Assembly (NCBI RefSeq): GCF_039539965.1
Contig: NZ_BAABED010000001.1
Coordinates: forward strand, 2,232,001-2,296,000
DNA from: Arthrobacter methylotrophus
GTDB taxonomy: Bacteria; Actinomycetota; Actinomycetes; Actinomycetales; Micrococcaceae
Length of the DNA stretch: 64,000 nucleotides
Direction of reading: 5' to 3'
Part shown: piece after piece, positions 49,828 through 59,196 of the stretch
How the letters are laid out: each line of letters opens with the position of its first letter
How positions within the stretch are numbered: the stretch's first letter is position 1
Program-made: the position numbers and the translations under genes
Notes under the pieces: generated by a model
Seen by the model: only the letters and a program-made list of their open reading frames with translations
Databases searched by the model: none
What the model was told of the DNA's origin: nothing

Positions 49828-51381
49828 GTGCAACGTCGCGATGCGCGCGTACAGGGGGCCGGCACTGTTGGTGCAACGGGCGCTGCACGCCATGGAGAAC
49901 CCCCCGGCACCCCCCGCCACATGCATGCTTTCAAAGGGCTGCCGGGTTGGCTCAAGATTACTGCGGCCGCTGTGAGCGTACTGCTCATCGCTGGATTCGT
50001 TTTCGCTGCCTACTGGGTCATCCGCTTGCAGTCCAACATCAGCAAAGCACCCTTGACGGCAGGCGCCACTCGGACTGAGGCCGCCGCCAACGATGCCACG
50101 GACCGCTTGCAGATCCTGATCCTTGGGTCCGACACCCGGGACGGGAAGAACTCGCAATACGGTTCCACGCAGGACTCCACGGGCTACGGTCAGTCGGATG
50201 TCATGATGCTGCTGGACATTTCGGCGGACAACAAGAGGGTGAGCCTCACCAGTTTCCCCCGCGATCTCCTGGTAAATGTCCCGCAGTGCACCGACCCCAA
50301 AACCAACACGGTCTATCAACCCCATTCCAACGTCATGATCAACTCGGCCATGGCGGAGGCTGGCATTGGCTGTGCGGTTGACACCGTGAACAAGCTCACC
50401 GGACTGGAAATCGACCATTTCATGATGGCTGATTTCAACGCTGTCAAGGAACTGTCCAACGCCGTGGGCGGAGTCGATGTATGTGTGAGCGATGCTGTCT
50501 ACGACCCCGATTCCGGGCTCCGGCTCCCTCAGGGAACCTCGAAGGTCCAAGGCGAGCAGGCCCTGGCCTTCTTGCGGACGCGTCATGGTTTTGGAGATGG
50601 AAGCGACCTTGGACGCATTCAGGCGCAGCAGGGGTTCCTTTCCTCACTGACCCGCAAGATCAAATCCGACGGAACCCTCAGTAATCCTCAGAGCCTGCTG
50701 TCCATCGCTGACGTCGTGACAAAGAACCTCACGGTGGATGACGGGCTGGCATCCGTCCAGTCACTCCTGACCATCGGGAGCCGACTCAAGGACGTCGACC
50801 TGTCCAAGGTGGCCTTCGTCTCCGTCCCGACCCAGCCGGCCGCTGTCGATCCGAATCGCCTCGAGCTGGCCCAGCCGCAGGCCACCCAACTGTTTGCCGC
50901 GATGAAGGCGAACCTGGACCTGACTACCCCCGGAGCTACCGCCGCCCCTTCGGCCAGCGCTTCGCCGGCTCCATCAAGCACCCCGTCGGCCCCCAGCGCG
51001 CCTGCCTACAATAAGGCCATTCAGCCCGTAACGGTTGCCGACGGGACGGGGATCGCAGCCCGGGGCCAAGAGATCGCAGCAGCCCTGGTTGGCGGTGGAT
51101 TCACCAAGGCGGCGCACTTCCTCGCGGCGGCCGTGCCCAAGACGGTCATCTACTATGGACCCGGCTACGCCGACGTTGCGCCGGATGTCGCGAATCAACT
51201 CGGGATCCCGGCTTCCCAGATGGAATTGTCCAACGGAGTTGTCGGAGTCCAGGTCTACATCGGCAGTGACTTCGATTCCGGAACCAAATATGGAGTTGCC
51301 TCCGTTCCGGCCGACATCGTCAAGCAGACTGCCGGCGACGTGAAGTGCCAGACCGTCAACCCGGCGCTCATCGCGAGGTAG
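49828..51381 (+). CDS. LCP family cell-wall ligase (LytR/CpsA/Psr)
   Basis: A 517-residue membrane-bound protein that attaches wall polymers such as arabinogalactan or teichoic acid to peptidoglycan. It has one membrane helix (ITAAAVSVLLIAGFVFAAYWV, about residues 43-65), an LCP catalytic domain (ILGSDTRDG, SLTSFPRDLLVNVPQ, LEIDHFMMADFN, TRHGFGDGSDLGRIQ), an Ala/Pro/Ser linker near residue 385, and a C-terminal LytR_C domain (VADGTGIAARGQEIAAALVG). GTG 49828 is used; ATG 49921 is closer to the membrane helix and cannot be excluded. Confidence 0.92.
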   Translation: MQRRDARVQGAGTVGATGAARHGEPPGTPRHMHAFKGLPGWLKITAAAVSVLLIAGFVFAAYWVIRLQSNISKAPLTAGATRTEAAANDATDRLQILILGSDTRDGKNSQYGSTQDSTGYGQSDVMMLLDISADNKRVSLTSFPRDLLVNVPQCTDPKTNTVYQPHSNVMINSAMAEAGIGCAVDTVNKLTGLEIDHFMMADFNAVKELSNAVGGVDVCVSDAVYDPDSGLRLPQGTSKVQGEQALAFLRTRHGFGDGSDLGRIQAQQGFLSSLTRKIKSDGTLSNPQSLLSIADVVTKNLTVDDGLASVQSLLTIGSRLKDVDLSKVAFVSVPTQPAAVDPNRLELAQPQATQLFAAMKANLDLTTPGATAAPSASASPAPSSTPSAPSAPAYNKAIQPVTVADGTGIAARGQEIAAALVGGGFTKAAHFLAAAVPKTVIYYGPGYADVAPDVANQLGIPASQMELSNGVVGVQVYIGSDFDSGTKYGVASVPADIVKQTAGDVKCQTVNPALIAR

Positions 51382-51407
51382 CAACACCGGAACACCTGAG
51401 ACGCAGC

Positions 51408-51450
51408 GAAGGGAGCGGTCACCACAGGGCTTGTGGTGACCGCTCCCTTC
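51408..51450. terminator. Bidirectional terminator between the LCP and M13 genes
   Basis: GAAGGGAGCGGTCACCAC (51408-51425) pairs perfectly with GTGGTGACCGCTCCCTTC (51433-51450), an 18-bp stem with a 7-nt loop, between convergent genes. Confidence 0.88.
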
Positions 51451-51471
51451 TGTTGGCAGAGCCGGTGACGC

Positions 51472-53424
51472 TTACCAGATGCTCACGCGATCCTCCGGTG
51501 GTAACCACATTCCATCCCCGGCTTCCACCGAGAACGCCTCATGGAAGGAGTCGAGGTTTTTCGCGATGGCATTCGTGCGGAACTCGTTGGGGGAGTGCGG
51601 GTCCGTGGCGACGCGCCGGATGGCTTCCTCGGGCCGGATGACCTGGCGCCAGCCTGCAGCCCAGGACATGAAGAAGCGTTGCTGGCCGGTGAGCCCTTCG
51701 AGAACAGCCGGTTCCGCGCCATCAAGGCTCAGGAGGTAGGCCTTGTAGGCGATGGTCAGGCCACCCAGATCGCCGATGTTTTCGCCTAGCGTGAGCTTGC
51801 CGTTGACCTTGTGTTCGGGAGCGGCGTAAGGCGCAAGTGCGTCAAATTGGGCGACAAGCTTGGCCGCCAGTGCTTCGAAGGCCTTGCGGTCTTCCTCGCT
51901 CCACCAATTCCGCAGCGCTCCGCTTCCGTCAAACTGGGAGCCCTGGTCGTCGAAGCCATGGCCGATCTCATGGCCGATGATGGCGCCGATGCCGCCGTAG
52001 TTGACGGCGTCGTCAGCCTCCGCGGTGAAGAAGGGCGGTTGCAGGATCGCGGCCGGGAAGGCAATCTCGTTCAGCATCGGGTGGTAGTAGGCGTTGACCG
52101 TCTGCGGGGTCATGAGCCATTTGTCGAGATCGACCGGCTTGCCGATTTCATCAAGATGGCGGTCGACGTCGGCGTCGTGCGCCCGCTCCACGTTCCCCAG
52201 CAAATCAGCTGGATCGATGTCGACGGCGGAATAATCTATCCATTTGTCCGGAAAGCCGATCTTCGGCCGGAAAGCTTCCAGTTTCTTCAACGCTTCCGCT
52301 TTGGTATCTTCGCCCATCCAGTCGAGGGCGGTGATGCTTTGGCGATAAGCCTCGATCAGCCTGGCAACCAGCGTCTGCATCCTGGCCTTGTAGCCTTCGG
52401 GGAAATGGCGCTCCACATAGATCTGCCCCACAGCCTCGCCCAGCGCGGCTTCGACGACGGCGACTCCCCGCTTCCAGCGGTCCTTGTTCTGCGGCGTGCC
52501 ACTCAAGGTAGTGCCATAGAAATCGAAGTTCGCGTCAACGAAGGCCGACGACAGATAGGGGGCCGCGGCATTGAGCACCCGCAGGGCCAGCCATTCCTGC
52601 CATGCGGCAAGGGGCTCGGACTCGACGAGCGCGGCCGCACCGGAGAAGTAATCAGGCGTGCTCACCACCAACTCGGTGACTTTGTCTCCCTCGATCCGCG
52701 CTGAGTGGAACCATTCATCCAGGTAGGGGAAAAGTTCGCGGCTCTGCTCCGCAGTCTTGAGGTTGTAGGTCTTCTGCGGATCACGGAGGGTGACGTTGTC
52801 CCAATGGTGCGAGGCAAGGGCCTTTTCAAGGGCGACGACGCGTGCGGCTGCTGCGTCGGCGTCGGGAATGTGTGCCAAGCCGAAGAGCCTGGCGACGTAC
52901 TTGGCGTACGCCTCGACGATCGGCTCGAACTTCTCGTCCCGATAGTAGGACTCGTCCGGAAGGCCCAGCCCGCCTTGGCCGATGTACAGCAGGACCCGGT
53001 CCGGGTTCCCGGCGTCGGGGGCCGGATAGATGGAGAAGAGACCAGAGACATCGGAACGGAACAACCGCCCCGTCAACGCAACAACCTCGGGGGGCGAAGC
53101 CGTTGCAAAGACCTCATCGAGCCGGGCGCGGATGGGCTCCAGGCCTTTGGCCTCGGCGGAATCCTCATCCATGAAGCTGTTGTAGAGCTCGCCGATCTTG
53201 CGTTGGATTCCGCTGGCGTCCTCGCCCTTTGCGGCTGCTTCCTCGATGATCGCCTTTACTGCCAGTTCAGCGCCATCGCGCAACGCGGTGAATGTTCCCT
53301 CCAACGGGCGGTCATCCGGAATGACGGTCGACTTCAGCCACGATCCATTGACGTGCTGATAGAGGTCGTCCTGCGGCCTAACACTTTCATCGATGTTGGT
53401 CAGTGTGATCCCCGATTGTGGCAC
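51472..53424 (-). CDS. M13 family metallopeptidase (neprilysin-like, PepO-type)
   Basis: A 650-residue zinc endopeptidase. The zinc motif is IIGHEIGHGFDDQGSQ near residue 481-495, the third ligand is in the following ENIGDLGG motif, the substrate-binding NAYY is in VNAYYHPMLNEIAFPA, and the C-terminus ends in the family pattern GMWLPPEDRVSIW. No signal peptide or membrane helix is seen, so it is probably cytosolic. I chose GTG 53424, which has GAAGGAG 5 nt upstream; an in-frame GTG at 53463 has no such SD. Confidence 0.94.
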   Translation of the reverse strand: MPQSGITLTNIDESVRPQDDLYQHVNGSWLKSTVIPDDRPLEGTFTALRDGAELAVKAIIEEAAAKGEDASGIQRKIGELYNSFMDEDSAEAKGLEPIRARLDEVFATASPPEVVALTGRLFRSDVSGLFSIYPAPDAGNPDRVLLYIGQGGLGLPDESYYRDEKFEPIVEAYAKYVARLFGLAHIPDADAAAARVVALEKALASHHWDNVTLRDPQKTYNLKTAEQSRELFPYLDEWFHSARIEGDKVTELVVSTPDYFSGAAALVESEPLAAWQEWLALRVLNAAAPYLSSAFVDANFDFYGTTLSGTPQNKDRWKRGVAVVEAALGEAVGQIYVERHFPEGYKARMQTLVARLIEAYRQSITALDWMGEDTKAEALKKLEAFRPKIGFPDKWIDYSAVDIDPADLLGNVERAHDADVDRHLDEIGKPVDLDKWLMTPQTVNAYYHPMLNEIAFPAAILQPPFFTAEADDAVNYGGIGAIIGHEIGHGFDDQGSQFDGSGALRNWWSEEDRKAFEALAAKLVAQFDALAPYAAPEHKVNGKLTLGENIGDLGGLTIAYKAYLLSLDGAEPAVLEGLTGQQRFFMSWAAGWRQVIRPEEAIRRVATDPHSPNEFRTNAIAKNLDSFHEAFSVEAGDGMWLPPEDRVSIW

Positions 53425-53505
53425 TAGAACTCCTTCGGACGACGAGCGGAACAGGCTATCCACCGTTACCGCGTCTGCATGGTGGACGTTGCTTCAGGTA
53501 TTGCA

Positions 53506-53533
53506 TTGTCATCATACGCACCCGTGTTACTGT
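53506..53533 (+). promoter_or_regulatory. Promoter of the leuA leader
   Basis: TTGTCA (53506-53511) and TACTGT (53528-53533) are spaced 16 nt. The -10 element ends 6 nt before the GTG at 53540, so the transcript may begin at or next to the leader peptide start codon. Confidence 0.55.
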
Positions 53534-53539
53534 GAAATG

Positions 53540-53602
53540 GTGCGTGCAGGAATGCTTCTCCTTAGCTGCCGCGGCGGGGCCTCGAAGGCGATCATTCGCT
53601 AG
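53540..53602 (+). CDS. Leucine leader peptide of leuA
   Basis: A 20-codon ORF starting GTG CGT GCA GGA ATG and containing the run CTT CTC CTT (three leucines); from the internal ATG (53552) the product reads MLLLSCRGGASKAIIR, ending in TAG. An in-frame ATG lies one codon upstream (53537). Leucine codons directly before leuA, which makes the first leucine-specific intermediate, fit leucine-responsive attenuation. Leu-run leaders before leuA are known in other actinobacteria (for example corynebacteria). Structures follow in the same region. Confidence 0.72.
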   Translation: MRAGMLLLSCRGGASKAIIR

Positions 53603-53619
53603 GCCGACCCTCGCTGCGG
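53569..53619 (+). promoter_or_regulatory. Hairpins in the leuA leader RNA
   Basis: An 11-bp stem (53569-53579 with 53609-53619, two G-U pairs) surrounds the second half of the leader peptide, and an alternative stem GGCCT-CGAA (53578-53586) with TTCG-CT-AGGCC (53595-53605) contains its stop codon. They compete for G53578-G53579. No T-run follows, so control may be at translation of leuA rather than termination; a further hairpin, AATCTT/AAGATT, lies just before the leuA SD. Confidence 0.5.
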
Positions 53620-53672
53620 AGTTAGCTATGCCCGGCCAATCTTCCATCAAAGATTAAGAGAAAAGGCCCTAA

Positions 53673-55415
<1,743 letters not shown>

Positions 55416-55420
55416 CCAGT

Positions 55421-55458
55421 GTGCTGTGCGGCGCCGTCAACACGGCGCCGCACAGCAC
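55421..55458 (+). terminator. 17-bp hairpin after leuA
   Basis: GTGCTGTGCGGCGCCGT (55421-55437), loop CAAC, ACGGCGCCGCACAGCAC (55442-55458): a perfect 17-bp stem starting 5 nt after the leuA stop. No T-run follows. A second, smaller hairpin (GGCCG/CGGCC, 55459-55478) comes directly after. Probably a U-less terminator that ends leuA before recO. Confidence 0.7.
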
Positions 55459-55499
55459 GGCCGGTCCCGAGAACGGCCGGTGTGGTGCGAAGATTAACT

Positions 55500-56252
55500 G
55501 TGGCCAATCCTTCGTTTGCAGCGCGATCCTATCGGGACGATGCCGTAGTGCTGCGTACTCACAAGCTGGGCGAAGCGGACCGCATCATCACCCTGCTGAC
55601 GAAGCACCACGGCCAAGTAAGGGCCGTTGCCAAGGGCGTGCGGCGTACCTCCAGCCGCTTCGGTGCCCGGCTGGAGCCCTTCATGGTGGCAGACCTGCAA
55701 CTTATCTCCGGCCGAAACCTGGACATTGTCACCCAGGCTGTTGCCAAAGGAGCCTATGGAAGCTCCATCGCCGCCGACTACTCCCGGTATACCGTGGCTG
55801 CGGTCATGACCGAAACGGCAGAGAAACTGACCGACGCCGACGTCGATTCGGGGACCGCCCAGTACAACTTGCTGGTGGGCGCTCTTGCCTCGCTGAGCCG
55901 TTCGGACCATCCGCCGGAACTCATTCTTGATTCATACCTCCTCCGTGCCCTGGCCACCGGCGGTTGGGCACCCAGTTTCACCAATTGCGCGCGCTGCGGG
56001 GCGGCTGGTCCACACACCGCTTTCTCCGCTCCCTTGGGCGGAATGATCTGTAGCAATTGCCGCCCGCCCGGTTCGCCGGCGCCCGCGCCCGCGACGGTGA
56101 TCCTTTTGGCCGCCCTGCTGACGGGGGACTGGGCCACGGCCGATGGATCCGAAAGCGTTCACCGCCGCGAAGCGGCGGGTTTGGTGGCCAGCTACTTGCA
56201 ATGGCATCTTGAACGAGCATTGAAGTCCCTCAAACATGTGGAGCGAAGCTGA
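55500..56252 (+). CDS. recO: DNA repair protein RecO
   Basis: A 250-residue recombination mediator that helps RecA load at gaps (RecFOR pathway). The N-terminal OB fold begins [20 protein letters not shown], and a zinc-binding pair of CxxC motifs is [13 protein letters not shown] with GGMICSNC near residues 163-185. I chose GTG 55500, which begins with the sequence usual for the family; the SD is weak (GAAG), and the frame is open upstream into the terminator hairpin. uppS follows 3 nt later. Confidence 0.93.
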   Translation: MANPSFAARSYRDDAVVLRTHKLGEADRIITLLTKHHGQVRAVAKGVRRTSSRFGARLEPFMVADLQLISGRNLDIVTQAVAKGAYGSSIAADYSRYTVAAVMTETAEKLTDADVDSGTAQYNLLVGALASLSRSDHPPELILDSYLLRALATGGWAPSFTNCARCGAAGPHTAFSAPLGGMICSNCRPPGSPAPAPATVILLAALLTGDWATADGSESVHRREAAGLVASYLQWHLERALKSLKHVERS

Positions 56253-56254
56253 CA

Positions 56255-57070
56255 GTGGCACTGGGAAAAAAGAAGACAGCAACGGCACGGACAACCCCGG
56301 TAATGGCCCCTTACCACCATCCTTCAGGTGCCAGGCCTCCGGCGATTCCCGCCGAACTGATACCGCGCCACGTCGCCATCGTCATGGATGGCAACGGCCG
56401 TTGGGCAAACCAGCGCGGCCTGCCGCGCATCGAGGGCCACAAAGCCGGGGAGCCCGCCCTGCTCGATGTGATGGCCGGGGCGATCGAACTCGGCATCAAG
56501 TACGTCAGTGTCTATGCGTTCTCTACGGAAAACTGGCGCCGTTCGCCGGAAGAAGTGCGCTTCCTCATGGGATTTAACAAAGACGTGCTACGTCGGCAGC
56601 GCAACCAGCTCGACGAGTGGGGAGTGCGGATTCGCTGGGCGGGGCGACGGCCCCGGCTGTGGGGTTCCGTTATCAAGGAACTCGAGGAAGCCGAGGAGTA
56701 CACACGCGGCAACGACACATGCACTTTGACCATGTGTGTTAACTACGGCGGCCGCGCCGAAATCGCCGATGCCGTGGCCGCTATTGCCCGGGATGTTGCC
56801 GACGGCCGCCTGAAACCCGGCTCTGTCACTGAGAAGACCATCCAGAAATATCTGGATGAACCGGATCTTCCCGATGTGGACCTGTTCCTGCGCAGCTCCG
56901 GTGAGCAGCGGCTCTCCAACTTCCTCCTGTGGCAATCTGCATACGCGGAGTTCGTCTTCATGGACACGTTGTGGCCGGACGTCGACCGCAGGACGTTGTG
57001 GGACGCCGTCGAAATCTACGCCAAACGGGACCGCCGCTACGGCGGTGCCGTTGACGCCGCGACCCACTGA
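56255..57070 (+). CDS. uppS: Isoprenyl transferase (cis-prenyltransferase, undecaprenyl/decaprenyl diphosphate synthase type)
   Basis: A 271-residue cis-prenyltransferase making the polyprenyl diphosphate carrier used for cell-wall precursors. Conserved regions: [40 protein letters not shown], and the C-terminal [23 protein letters not shown] 56255 starts 3 nt after the recO stop. The recO-uppS pair is usual in actinobacteria. Chain length (C50 or C55) cannot be read from sequence alone. Confidence 0.94.
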   Translation: MALGKKKTATARTTPVMAPYHHPSGARPPAIPAELIPRHVAIVMDGNGRWANQRGLPRIEGHKAGEPALLDVMAGAIELGIKYVSVYAFSTENWRRSPEEVRFLMGFNKDVLRRQRNQLDEWGVRIRWAGRRPRLWGSVIKELEEAEEYTRGNDTCTLTMCVNYGGRAEIADAVAAIARDVADGRLKPGSVTEKTIQKYLDEPDLPDVDLFLRSSGEQRLSNFLLWQSAYAEFVFMDTLWPDVDRRTLWDAVEIYAKRDRRYGGAVDAATH

Positions 57071-57076
57071 GCACAG

Positions 57077-58150
57077 TCAGTCCGGATAGGAAGCCAACCA
57101 GATGGCGACGTCCCGGTAGGCCTGCTGGCGGACAGTGCGCCTTGACAGGAACACATCGTGAATGGCTCCCGGATAGCGGAACACTGCCGTCCGCCGGCCG
57201 AGGCCCAGTGCCCGGCGCGCAGTCTGTTCGACGTCGATGACGGCGTCGACGCGCATGAGTTCAGCGCTCCACTCGGCCTGGATCCGCGTACGGCCGGAAA
57301 GCAGCACCAGCACCGGAGCATCGATATTGAGTTTGCGCTCGACGGCGGCGTGTCCCGCCAGGACTGCTTTTGTCCAGCCTGCACGGATCGGGAAAGAAGC
57401 CCGGGGCCGCCATTCCGGATCGAGGGTCCATTCCCCGTGGGCCAGGTTGCTGACGCTTTCCCAATAGGCCGGCATCTCGGGGAAGCGGAAAGGCCGTTTG
57501 GGGTCGGTGCGCGCAAATGGTTCCACCACGTGCATCGCTATGCTGCGGATCAGGCTGCTCCCTTGAAGTTCCAGCCACGGCGAATTCAAGGTCAGCGTGG
57601 CAATGCGGCCGGGGTTCCTGTCAGCCCAAAGCGCAGCAATCAGGCCGCCCAGGGAATGTGCCAACAGGTGAACGGTGGGAATGTCCGTACTTCCGGTCCG
57701 CTCAGCAACGTCCTGTTGTATGGCAAGTAGGGCAGCGTCGAGGTCTTCGTCATAAACGGCCAAGTCGGTGGTGTAGCCGGGGGTCTGAGCTGGCCGCAGG
57801 CTCCGCCCGAACTTGCGTAAGTCAAGGGCATAGAAATGGAATCCCGAAGCACCCAGGAATTCGGCTAGTTCCGTCTGCAGGAAATAGTCGGCCCAGCCGT
57901 GCAGATACAGCACTACACGCGGCGGGCCCCCGGTGACGGGTACGTCGTGCCGGCGTCGGCGTCTGGTGAAAGCTGCCAGAGCATCCAGAAGCCCGTGTGG
58001 AACGGACTGGGTGGCCACCGGGCGGACGTGCCGGATGAGCGTTGCGCAAACCGGTCCTTCTTCATCGGGTGAGAGTTCAAGCTCAAAGGTTTCGAAACCA
58101 GGGCCTAAATAGTCTTGTTGCCAAACAGGCAACCCCAGCTCCGTGGTCAT
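57077..58150 (-). CDS. Alpha/beta hydrolase, monoacylglycerol-lipase-like (paralog A)
   Basis: A 357-residue hydrolase. The oxyanion-hole segment is VLYLHGWADYFLQTELAEFL, the nucleophile elbow is LLAHSLGGLIAALWAD (AHSLG, with Ala instead of Gly before His-Ser), and a late histidine is in YPGAIHDVFLSRR. It shares HGWxDYF, the FYALD segment, NSPWLE, and HDVFLS with the next gene, so the two are a tandem duplicated pair. ATG 58150 overlaps the stop of paralog B by 4 nt; both form one operon. Substrate unknown, lipase or esterase likely. Confidence 0.87.
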   Translation of the reverse strand: MTTELGLPVWQQDYLGPGFETFELELSPDEEGPVCATLIRHVRPVATQSVPHGLLDALAAFTRRRRRHDVPVTGGPPRVVLYLHGWADYFLQTELAEFLGASGFHFYALDLRKFGRSLRPAQTPGYTTDLAVYDEDLDAALLAIQQDVAERTGSTDIPTVHLLAHSLGGLIAALWADRNPGRIATLTLNSPWLELQGSSLIRSIAMHVVEPFARTDPKRPFRFPEMPAYWESVSNLAHGEWTLDPEWRPRASFPIRAGWTKAVLAGHAAVERKLNIDAPVLVLLSGRTRIQAEWSAELMRVDAVIDVEQTARRALGLGRRTAVFRYPGAIHDVFLSRRTVRQQAYRDVAIWLASYPD

Positions 58151-59187
58151 GGCACGTCCCCCGTCCCGCCACGCTCGAGTCCGGCCGGAGGTTCCGGCTG
58201 CGGTCCACTGGAAATGTATCCGTGAATCCATCGTGCGAGCCTCGCGTAGGCATCGGCGCGCACCGGACCGGCGGACAGGAACACATCATGGAGTCCGCCA
58301 TCGACTCGTTCCAAGGTGACGGTCCGGCCAAGGGTCATGGCACGGACGGCCATGGTGTTGACGTCCAATACTGCGTCGGAATGACGCATGGACTCCTGCC
58401 AGACCATGCCATTGGCACTTGCACCGGAGATCAGCACCAGGATCGGAATGTCTATTCCAAGTCCCCGGGCCACCCTCGTGTGGCCACTGAGTACTGCGCT
58501 GAGCCATCCGGCCCGCATGGGGAATGCCAAGGGCGGCCGGTACTTGTCGTCGAGGAGCCATTCGCCCTCCGCCGAGCTGCTGATGCTGCGGTAGTAGAAG
58601 CCTCGCTCGGGCAGGCGCAGGATGGTCTTCGGGCGGAACCGTGCGAGCGGTTTCACCATGGTCTGGGCTGCACGGCGGACCATGGAACTTCCGTGCATTT
58701 CAAGCCATGGGCTATTGAGGACGAGGAACTGGACAGCACCGGGATGCCTGCTGACCCACAGCGCCGCCACAAGGCCACCGGTGGAATGCCCCATGAGTGT
58801 CAACGGACCAGGCGCCTCCCCGAGAGGATCGCAGGCACGGATCATCTCTATGGTTTTGCTGATTTCGGCGTCATAGTCGTCCAAGTGCTCTACGTAACCG
58901 CCAGGCGTTTCTGCCTGCAGGCTGCGGCCGTGGTTGTGCATGTCCAGCGCGTAGAACCGGAAGCCCTGTCCCGTCCAAAACTGCGCCAGGGCGACGTTGA
59001 AGAAATAGTCGCTCCAGCCGTGGAGGAACAGTACGGAACCATTGGCAGCCCGCGGGCGGGAACCGCCCGCGGCTTGGTGCGGGACATGACGGACCAAGGT
59101 CGCACGCCGGAGCACTCCGTCGGGTCCAGCCGCCTCGAACGCGCAACTTTCAAAGTCCGCACCGAGGATGTCGGTCTGCCATTCCAT
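58147..59187 (-). CDS. Alpha/beta hydrolase, monoacylglycerol-lipase-like (paralog B)
   Basis: A 346-residue hydrolase, paralog of the following gene. The oxyanion hole is VLFLHGWSDYFFNVALAQF, the nucleophile elbow is LMGHSTGGLVAALWVSRHPG, and the late histidine lies in VDGGLHDVFLSAGP. No signal peptide is seen. It is first in the two-gene hydrolase operon and lies 9 nt after the stop of the FAD dehydrogenase gene, so the dehydrogenase may be the actual operon leader. Confidence 0.87.
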   Translation of the reverse strand: MEWQTDILGADFESCAFEAAGPDGVLRRATLVRHVPHQAAGGSRPRAANGSVLFLHGWSDYFFNVALAQFWTGQGFRFYALDMHNHGRSLQAETPGGYVEHLDDYDAEISKTIEMIRACDPLGEAPGPLTLMGHSTGGLVAALWVSRHPGAVQFLVLNSPWLEMHGSSMVRRAAQTMVKPLARFRPKTILRLPERGFYYRSISSSAEGEWLLDDKYRPPLAFPMRAGWLSAVLSGHTRVARGLGIDIPILVLISGASANGMVWQESMRHSDAVLDVNTMAVRAMTLGRTVTLERVDGGLHDVFLSAGPVRADAYARLARWIHGYISSGPQPEPPAGLERGGTGDVP

Positions 59188-59196
59188 GGGATCAGC

